Positions 14,397 through 20,502 of a stretch of 20,502 nucleotides of DNA are shown piece by piece; positions within the stretch are counted from its first letter, which is position 1, and each line of letters begins with the position of its first letter. The translations under genes and the position numbers were made by a program. The notes under the pieces are model-generated. The model did no database searches. It was not told the origin of the DNA and was given only the letters and a program-made list of their open reading frames with translations. Source of the stretch: Gemmatimonadales bacterium. GTDB taxonomy: Bacteria; Gemmatimonadota; Gemmatimonadetes; Gemmatimonadales; GWC2-71-9. The stretch spans positions 1 through 20,502 of the forward strand of contig JAUVTI010000016.1 of the NCBI GenBank assembly GCA_030601605.1, read 5' to 3'.

Positions 14397-14400
<4 letters not shown>
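12766..14400 (+). CDS. Large Rossmann-fold NAD(P)-binding protein with unknown C-terminal region
   Basis: The 544-residue product begins with an extended-SDR/epimerase-like Rossmann fold: GKTILILGGSGLVG (nucleotide loop G12-G18), a VLGDI strand near 90-94 and DAVVDCINTATAF (118-130) where SDRs have their NAG-like motif. The rest fits no family I can name. Following IGTSGTGGMGLN (190-201), Tyr204 and Lys218 are 14 residues apart, so the usual YxxxK catalytic pair is not present. Residues 290-430 are helical, and 440-500 contain strands with basic and acidic patches. There is no signal peptide or membrane segment. ATG 12766 follows GGGAAG by 6 nt, and the gene starts 15 nt after rluB. Its stop overlaps the MoxR ATG. 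Cytoplasmic nucleotide-sugar or other NAD(P)-dependent chemistry is possible, but the function is unknown. Confidence 0.85.
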
Positions 14401-15367
<967 letters not shown>

Positions 15368-15371
<4 letters not shown>

Positions 15372-16264
15372 CGCATCCGTCCCGTATCGTCGGGGCCGAC
15401 GTGTTGCGTCAGGTGAAAATGATCGAGCTGCGCACACGCCGGCTCGTCAACACGCTCTTCTCCGGTGAATACCGCTCGGTCTTCCGTGGGCACGGCATGG
15501 AGTTCGCGGAGGTACGAGCCTACCAGCAGGGCGACGACTACCGCGCGCTAGACTGGAACGTCTCGGCGAGGATGGGCTCGCCGTACGTGAAGACGTTCAT
15601 GGAGGAGCGCGAGCTCACGCTGTTGCTCGTGGTTGACCGGTCGGGCTCCGAGGAGTTCGGCGCTCCGGTCGCCAAGGCGGAGTTGGGCGTCGAAGTGGCA
15701 GCGGTACTCGCGCTGGCGGCCGCCCGGCAGAACGACAGGGTGGGCGCGCTCATCTTCTCGGGCGGAATCGACCATGTGGTCCCGCCCCGCAAGGGGCGGC
15801 TGCACGCGCTGCGCATCCTGCGCGATCTCCTCGCGTTCCAACCGCAGGACCGGCGCACGAACATCGCATCGGCTCTGGCTTACGCCACGAGGCTGCTGCG
15901 GCACCGCTCGATCGTCGTCGTTCTCTCGGACTTCCGCGCCCCGGGATGGGAGGAGCCACTCAGGCGCCTGACACGGCGTCACGAGGTAGTGGCCATCACG
16001 GTGGACGATCCGCGCGAGTTCGAGCTGCCCAACGCGGGCTGGATCGAGCTCGAAGACGCGGAATCGGGCGAGCGCGAGCTGGTGGAGACATCGCACGAAC
16101 CCACCCGCCTGGCTCTGGCGATGACGGCGGCGAAGGTGCGGCTCTCCCGGGCGCGCGCCCTCAAGCAGGCACAGGTGGATCACATCGCGCTGCGCACCGA
16201 CCGGCCCTATGCCGAGGCCCTCCACCGCGCGTTCGCCGAGCGCGCCCGGCGGCTCAATCGGTGA
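15368..16264 (+). CDS. DUF58 von Willebrand A-like protein
   Basis: The 298-residue protein has the DUF58 signature GEYRSVFRGHGMEFAEVR (33-50), then DYRALDWNVSARMG (57-70) and TFMEERELTLLLVVDRSGS (76-94). The last segment holds an intact MIDAS-type DxSxS (D90, S92, S94), so metal-dependent ligand binding is plausible. It lacks membrane segments, so it is likely cytoplasmic and a direct partner of the MoxR ATPase. GTG 15368 overlaps the moxR-like stop by 4 nt. The stop overlaps the next GTG in the same way. The family is firm; its biochemical role is poorly known. Confidence 0.94.
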
Positions 16265-17097
16265 CGGCGCTTCTCCTGCTTCTGGCGCTGCAACTGCCTA
16301 CATGGGCGGTAACTCCGGTCCCGGCTACCGTGGGAGACACCGTGCGGCTCGTGCGGCGCGTCCGCACGGCGCCCGACGTGCAGGCGCGGCTCAGGTCCCT
16401 GGATGCCTCGACCCTGATCGAGCCGCTCGCTGCGCCACGCGCGGCATACGCCGAAGGCGCGCTCACCATTCTCTACACGGTGGCGCTGTTCGCGCCCGGC
16501 GAGCACGCCGTCGCCATGCCGGATGCGGAACTGCTCTACCCGGACGGGCGGGTCGAGACCCTGCTCGGCGACACGGCGATGGTGAGCGTGGCGGCCGTGC
16601 TCCCTGCGGGCGATCCGTTGCCACCGGCCTTGCCGGCCAGGGCGCCGCTCCAGCGCCGGCTGCGGAGGTCCCTCCCCCTGGTGGGGCTCGTACTCGGCGT
16701 AATCGCGGCGGGGTTGGCGTGGGCCGCGTGGAGGCGCCGCGCCCGGCCGCGCCCCGCGCGCCGCCTGCCGTCCGAGGTACGCCCCGACCCGTCGATTGGC
16801 AGTTGGATGGAAGCGGGCGAGCCACGCGCGGTGGCTGCGGTAACCGCCGGCCGCCTGCGGGCGCGTATCGCCGCTGTGGCGCCCGAAGCCGGACGCCACC
16901 TCGATGCCGAGGAATGCCTCGATGTGTTGGAGGCATCCGACCATCCGTTGCCCATGCGCGAGTTGACGGAGGTGCTGCGGTCGCTGGAGCGGGCGCGGTT
17001 CTCACCGGCGGTTCCCAGCGATGTGGCCGAGCTCGTGGAACGCGCCGAGAGAGTGTCGCGTGAGTTGGAGCCACCTCCGGTCGAGGAGGCGCTGTGA
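16261..17097 (+). CDS. Bat-operon membrane protein, BatD/DUF4381-like, function unknown
   Basis: The 278-residue product has an N-terminal signal-like segment (about 3-17), an extracytoplasmic beta-rich domain (about 20-125, opening PVPATVGDTVRLVRRV and with LLYPDGRVETL), one membrane helix (about 138-157), a stop-transfer run of arginines, and a cytoplasmic helical tail of about 110 residues. The layout resembles the short membrane proteins encoded between DUF58 and BatA in MoxR/Bat operons (DUF4381 or BatD-like). Sequence identity to those families could not be tested. Upstream in-frame codons belong to the DUF58 gene's shadow; GTG 16261 gives a GTGA overlap with its stop, and the end overlaps the BatA start likewise. 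Probably an inner-membrane component of the complex. Confidence 0.78.
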   Translation: MTALLLLLALQLPTWAVTPVPATVGDTVRLVRRVRTAPDVQARLRSLDASTLIEPLAAPRAAYAEGALTILYTVALFAPGEHAVAMPDAELLYPDGRVETLLGDTAMVSVAAVLPAGDPLPPALPARAPLQRRLRRSLPLVGLVLGVIAAGLAWAAWRRRARPRPARRLPSEVRPDPSIGSWMEAGEPRAVAAVTAGRLRARIAAVAPEAGRHLDAEECLDVLEASDHPLPMRELTEVLRSLERARFSPAVPSDVAELVERAERVSRELEPPPVEEAL

Positions 17098-18074
17098 TCT
17101 TCGCGCGCCCTCTGATACTGCTGCTCCTCTTGATCCTGCCGCTCTGGTGGTGGCGCCGCCACTCGCGTCCCGCGCCGGTGGCGACCTACAGTGATGCCAG
17201 GCAGCTACGCGCGGCGCGCTCACAGCGGCGTTGGCTGGCGGGACTTCCCGCGGCGCTGCGCACGCTGACTCTCGCGGCGTGGATCATAGCCGCAGCCGGG
17301 CCGGAGTACGGCGTCTCCTCGATGGATACAGAGAGCGAGGGCATCGCAATCGTCCTCGCGGTGGACGTCTCCAGCAGCATGCTGGCCGAGGACTTCGCGC
17401 CCTCCAATCGGCTCGACGTAGCCAAGGAGCAGTCCGTCTCGTTCATCAAGGGGCGCGAGTACGACCGCATCGGGCTGGTGGCGTTCGCCGGCGAGGCGCT
17501 CACGCGCGTTCCGATCACGGTCGACTACACGGTGCTCGAGCAAGCGGTGCGGGGTCTCCGTGTCGGTGAGCTCGAGGACGGGACCGCGATCGGCACGGCG
17601 ATCGGCACGGCGGCGAACCGTCTCAGGCGTGCGCCGGGGGCGAGCAAGGTGGTGGTGCTGCTCACCGACGGCGAGAACACTCGCGGAATGCTGGACCCGC
17701 GCACGGCGGCGGAGGCGGCAGCTCAGTTCGGCATCAAGATCTACACGGTGGGAGTGGGCACCGAGGGCGAGGCGCCGATGCCCATCGGGCGAGGCACGCA
17801 GGGGCAGCTGCGGTATCAGACACTGCCCGTGCGAATCGACGAAGAGCTGCTCGAGGACATCGCGCGGCTCACGGGCGGACGCTACTTCCGCGCCACCGAC
17901 CCCGAGGCCCTGAACCGCATCTTCCAGCAGATCGACCGCCTCGAGAAGACCCCGGTCGTGGTGACCCGCTATACCCAGTACAACGAGGCGTTTCACCTGC
18001 CCCTCTTCGTGGGGCTGGGCGCGCTCGGGTTCGAGTTGTTGTTGGCCGCCACCATCGTCGTGCGGGTGCCGTGA
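17094..18074 (+). CDS. batA: BatA-like membrane von Willebrand A protein
   Basis: The 326-residue product has two N-terminal membrane helices (about 5-20 and 54-69), a von Willebrand A domain (about 85-280) and a final membrane helix (about 302-323), which is the Bat/Aerotolerance layout. The MIDAS site is complete: DVSSS (D91, S93, S95), a TAIGTAIG threonine loop and LLTDGEN. The domain probably faces the periplasm, held between the helices. It works with BatB and BatD and the MoxR ATPase. Such operons were first linked to aerotolerance in Bacteroides, but the mechanism remains unclear. GTG 17094 overlaps the preceding stop by 4 nt. There is nothing unusual in length. Confidence 0.92.
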   Translation: MIFARPLILLLLLILPLWWWRRHSRPAPVATYSDARQLRAARSQRRWLAGLPAALRTLTLAAWIIAAAGPEYGVSSMDTESEGIAIVLAVDVSSSMLAEDFAPSNRLDVAKEQSVSFIKGREYDRIGLVAFAGEALTRVPITVDYTVLEQAVRGLRVGELEDGTAIGTAIGTAANRLRRAPGASKVVVLLTDGENTRGMLDPRTAAEAAAQFGIKIYTVGVGTEGEAPMPIGRGTQGQLRYQTLPVRIDEELLEDIARLTGGRYFRATDPEALNRIFQQIDRLEKTPVVVTRYTQYNEAFHLPLFVGLGALGFELLLAATIVVRVP

Positions 18075-19690
18075 TGAGCTTCGACGTACCGCAGCTGCTG
18101 TGGCTCGCGCCGGCGTTCGGGTTGGTGGGGGCGCTGCTCGCGCTGTGGGGCAGGGGAGCGCGTGTGGCGCACGCCAGGAAGTGGTCGGAGCAATTGGCGG
18201 AGCAGGCTGCTCGGCTGGGACGCTCCAGCCCCCTGGTCATCGGCCTCGTCGCGGTAGGCGCGACGTTGGCGCTCGCGGGACCGCGGTGGGGAAGCCGGGT
18301 GGTGGTGGCGGAGACCAAGGGGTTGAACCTCGTCATCGCAGTGGATATCTCGCGCTCGATGCTCGCGGAGGACGTACTGCCATCGCGACTCGAGCGGTCC
18401 AAGCGCCAGGCCCGCCGGCTCGTGCACGATCTGGGTGGCGACCGCATTGGACTCGTGGCGTTCGCAGGGCAGAGCTTCACGCTCTCGCCGCTCACGGTGG
18501 ACGGTGGTGCGCTCAACCTGCTGATCGAGGCGATGGACCCCGAGCTCACGAGCGCCGGCGGCACCGGACTCGCCGCGGCGCTCGAGCGCGGCCGTGAGCT
18601 GCTGTTCGCCGGCGACCCTGTCGCCGATCGGGTACTCGTCGTGTTCACCGATGGAGAGGCACACGACTCGCTGGCGCCGATCCTGGAGGCGGCGGAGCGA
18701 TTGCGCCGCGAGAGGGTGCGTCTGGTGCTCGTGGCCGAGGGCGGGATCGAGCCGGTGCCCATACCCGTGCGTAGCTTGGATGGCGTCCTGATGGGCTACC
18801 AGCGCGATCCGATGGGCGAGGTCGTCGCCACCGCCCGGCGGGACGACATACTCACGGCCGTCGCCGACGCAGCCCGGGCAGTGCTGGTCGCAGCCCAGCT
18901 CGCCGACCAGGCGGGCGCGGTGCGCGACCTCGTCTCAGCCTACAAGCGCTCACCGCAAGCGACCTCCACCGCGGCGCAGGACATCTCTCGTGCGTGGATC
19001 CCGCTCTTGCTTGCCACGGTGATCCTGCTCGCGCACACGTTCACGCGGCGCTCGATGGCGCTCATTTCGCTACTGCTGCTCCTGGTCGGAGTGCGGGTTG
19101 CGCACGCGCAGGGCCCGCGCAATCTGGGTGACGAGGCCTGGGCCCGCGGCGACTACGCGGAGGCTGCGGCGCACTACTTGTTGCAGGTGCGTGCGGGCGA
19201 GGGTGGTGACACGACGTATTACAACCTCGGCACCGCGGCTCTCGCCGCCAACGACACGGCGCTCGCGCGGCGCGCGCTGGAGCGAGCCGCCGAATCGCTC
19301 GAGCCGGACCTGCGCTTCCGCGCCCTCTACAACCTGGGACTCCTGCAGCTCCACCTCGCGGAGCAGGACAGCTCCCAGGCCGCGGCGCACCTCGAGGCGG
19401 CCACCCGCAGCTACCGCGAGGCATTGCTGCTGAGGCCGCAGGACGCCGCCGCCAAATGGAATCTGGAGCTCACCATCCGCCGTCTGCCGCCTCCCCCGAG
19501 CGGGGGGCAGCCGCCTCCGGGCGGTGGGGAGGGCGCCGCGCCCCCGCCTGAGCCGCCGCCGCCGCAGGGCCTATCGGCCGCGCAGGCGCAACAGATCCTC
19601 AATTCGATGGCTGACGAGGAGCGGCGCACCAGGGCACGGCAGCTCGGTCAGCGCCAGCGTCGCGAGTCGCGGGGACACAAGGAGTGGTAG
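18074..19690 (+). CDS. batB: BatB-BatC fusion: membrane von Willebrand A protein with TPR domain
   Basis: The 538-residue product joins two Bat proteins. Residues 1-327 make a complete BatB: two N-terminal membrane helices (about 7-25 and 53-69), a von Willebrand A domain with MIDAS DISRS (D91, S93, S95) and FTDGEAHD, and a closing membrane helix (about 305-321). Directly after comes Met328, a 15-residue hydrophobic stretch and a signal-peptidase-like VAHAQ, then TPR-type helical repeats (about 346-460, with GDYAEAAAHYL and YYNLGTAAL) and a Pro/Gly-rich tail, as in BatC. ATG 18074 overlaps the batA stop by one base; GTG 18071 in the same frame is an alternative. TPR repeats could scaffold the complex in the periplasm. 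Confidence 0.92.
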   Translation: MSFDVPQLLWLAPAFGLVGALLALWGRGARVAHARKWSEQLAEQAARLGRSSPLVIGLVAVGATLALAGPRWGSRVVVAETKGLNLVIAVDISRSMLAEDVLPSRLERSKRQARRLVHDLGGDRIGLVAFAGQSFTLSPLTVDGGALNLLIEAMDPELTSAGGTGLAAALERGRELLFAGDPVADRVLVVFTDGEAHDSLAPILEAAERLRRERVRLVLVAEGGIEPVPIPVRSLDGVLMGYQRDPMGEVVATARRDDILTAVADAARAVLVAAQLADQAGAVRDLVSAYKRSPQATSTAAQDISRAWIPLLLATVILLAHTFTRRSMALISLLLLLVGVRVAHAQGPRNLGDEAWARGDYAEAAAHYLLQVRAGEGGDTTYYNLGTAALAANDTALARRALERAAESLEPDLRFRALYNLGLLQLHLAEQDSSQAAAHLEAATRSYREALLLRPQDAAAKWNLELTIRRLPPPPSGGQPPPGGGEGAAPPPEPPPPQGLSAAQAQQILNSMADEERRTRARQLGQRQRRESRGHKEW

Positions 19691-20502
19691 CGCTCTTGCT
19701 CGCGACCGCTCTGCTGCTGCAGCAGCAGGTCGAGGTCGGTGCGCAGGTCGACCGGCAGGAGGTCATGGTCGGCGAGGAGATCGTCCTCACGATCACGGTG
19801 GAGGCGTATGCCGGTCCCTCGCCCGTAGAGATCGACAATCCCGATCTCACCGGGCTCGAGCTCAGGAACTCCCGCGATCAGACCAGAGTCAGCATGCAAG
19901 GAGGTTCGGCGACCCGGATAACGGTGCGCCGGATCACGCTGCGCGCCCTGCGTTCCGGCACGGCTACGATCGGCCCGGTGCGGGTGCGCCAAGGTGAGGA
20001 GAGCGCCGAGACCCAGCCGATCGACATCCGCGTCAGCGCGCCGGCGTCGGATGCCGGGGCTGGTCTCGAGGACGCGATCGACGCGCTCGTCCGCTCGGCG
20101 CCCGCTCCGAGGCTGTCACCCGACGAAGTGACCCTCACCGTGATGCCGTCCTCGGAGTCGGTGGTGCTGGGCTCGCAGGTGGATCTCGTCGTCGTCGCCT
20201 GGTTCCCGCGTGAAGTGCGCAGTCGCCTGCGCAACCCACCCACGCTCGAGTCGCCGGCGCTGCGCGGCGCGTGGAAGTACGACCGCCCGGCGCCCACGGG
20301 GATCGTGGGTTCCCGCCAGGTTGGCGGCGTGTGGTACGATCTGTTCGCGCTGCACCAGGTCGTCTTCCCACTCGCCGCCGGAGCCATGGAGGTTGGCTCG
20401 GCCACCGTCTCCTACAGCCTGCCCGTGTCCTCCTCGTTCCTGAGCCGCGAGTTGCGGCATGAGGTGCGCAGCGAACCGTTCGAGATCGCCGTGGCCGCGC
20501 AG
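19684..20502 (+). CDS. batD: BatD-like protein, 3' end beyond the window
   Basis: The frame stays open for 273 codons to the window end with no stop. The visible part has a short hydrophobic leader (about 2-12), then beta-sandwich repeats: VDRQEVMVGEEIVLTITVE, PDLTGLELRNSRDQTRVSMQ, then a second repeat opening SESVVLGSQVDLVVVAW. The 'strange-strand' spacing of VxVGExxxLTI followed by a glycine-rich R-x-T-I-G-P-V segment is the BatD (oxygen tolerance) pattern. These proteins are secreted and usually anchored by a C-terminal helix, here out of view. GTG 19684 overlaps the preceding stop, but AAGGAG (19679-19684) touches it with no spacing. In-frame TTG 19696, 11 nt downstream of the purine run, may be the true start. 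The leader lacks N-terminal basic residues, another reason to doubt the start. Confidence 0.85.
   Translation, partial: MVALLLATALLLQQQVEVGAQVDRQEVMVGEEIVLTITVEAYAGPSPVEIDNPDLTGLELRNSRDQTRVSMQGGSATRITVRRITLRALRSGTATIGPVRVRQGEESAETQPIDIRVSAPASDAGAGLEDAIDALVRSAPAPRLSPDEVTLTVMPSSESVVLGSQVDLVVVAWFPREVRSRLRNPPTLESPALRGAWKYDRPAPTGIVGSRQVGGVWYDLFALHQVVFPLAAGAMEVGSATVSYSLPVSSSFLSRELRHEVRSEPFEIAVAAQ

Noticed and set aside
19485..19570. Repeat-like Pro/Gly-rich stretch near the end of the BatB-BatC fusion
   Set aside because: It is a low-complexity linker encoded by varied codons, not a DNA repeat or CRISPR-like array.

Overview
The window is GC-rich, densely packed bacterial DNA that looks chromosomal. 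I see no mobile elements, CRISPR arrays or phage genes. Two signal-peptide-bearing outer-membrane beta-barrel proteins and a Spy/LTXXQ-type periplasmic protein point to a diderm. High GC, frequent GTG starts, a PyrR-PyrB-PyrC cluster in a diderm and a MoxR/Bat operon suggest an environmental lineage such as Gemmatimonadota. That assignment is inference; Acidobacteriota or similar groups cannot be excluded.

Layout. Positions 1-4700 hold an accessory-looking metabolic and envelope segment: the end of a Spy-like gene and its terminator; a RuBisCO-like protein (form IV type) converging with a proline dehydrogenase; two tandem, overlapping paralogous beta-barrel genes and their terminator; and, on the minus strand, a six-TM potassium-type channel 28 nt downstream of tRNA-Ser(CGA). 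Positions 4889-8661 carry a D-2-hydroxyacid dehydrogenase and then pyrR-pyrB-pyrC, the last three linked by 4-nt stop/start overlaps (de novo pyrimidine synthesis). A coiled-coil/zinc-ribbon protein (8791-9666) abuts the convergent rpsT gene.

From 9983 to 10052 two divergent promoters share one inverted repeat. The leftward promoter drives rpsT, whose short leader contains a terminator-like hairpin. The rightward promoter drives a long run of overlapping genes that continues past the window end: site-2 protease, scpA, scpB, rluB, a large uncharacterised Rossmann protein, MoxR ATPase, DUF58, a small Bat-type membrane protein, BatA, a BatB-BatC fusion, and BatD (cut by the window end). The first part concerns chromosome segregation and ribosome maturation. 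The second is a MoxR-Bat system, in which an AAA+ ATPase is thought to act with von Willebrand A proteins at the membrane.

The points most worth a second look are the RuBisCO-like protein with an altered metal-ligand motif, the unknown 544-residue Rossmann protein inside the operon, the BatB-BatC fusion that retains an internal signal peptide, the rpsT leader hairpin and the shared -35 dyad. No intergenic gap exceeds about 210 bases. The largest, 2591-2795 between the divergent proline dehydrogenase and beta-barrel genes, must contain promoters, but I could not identify convincing ones.
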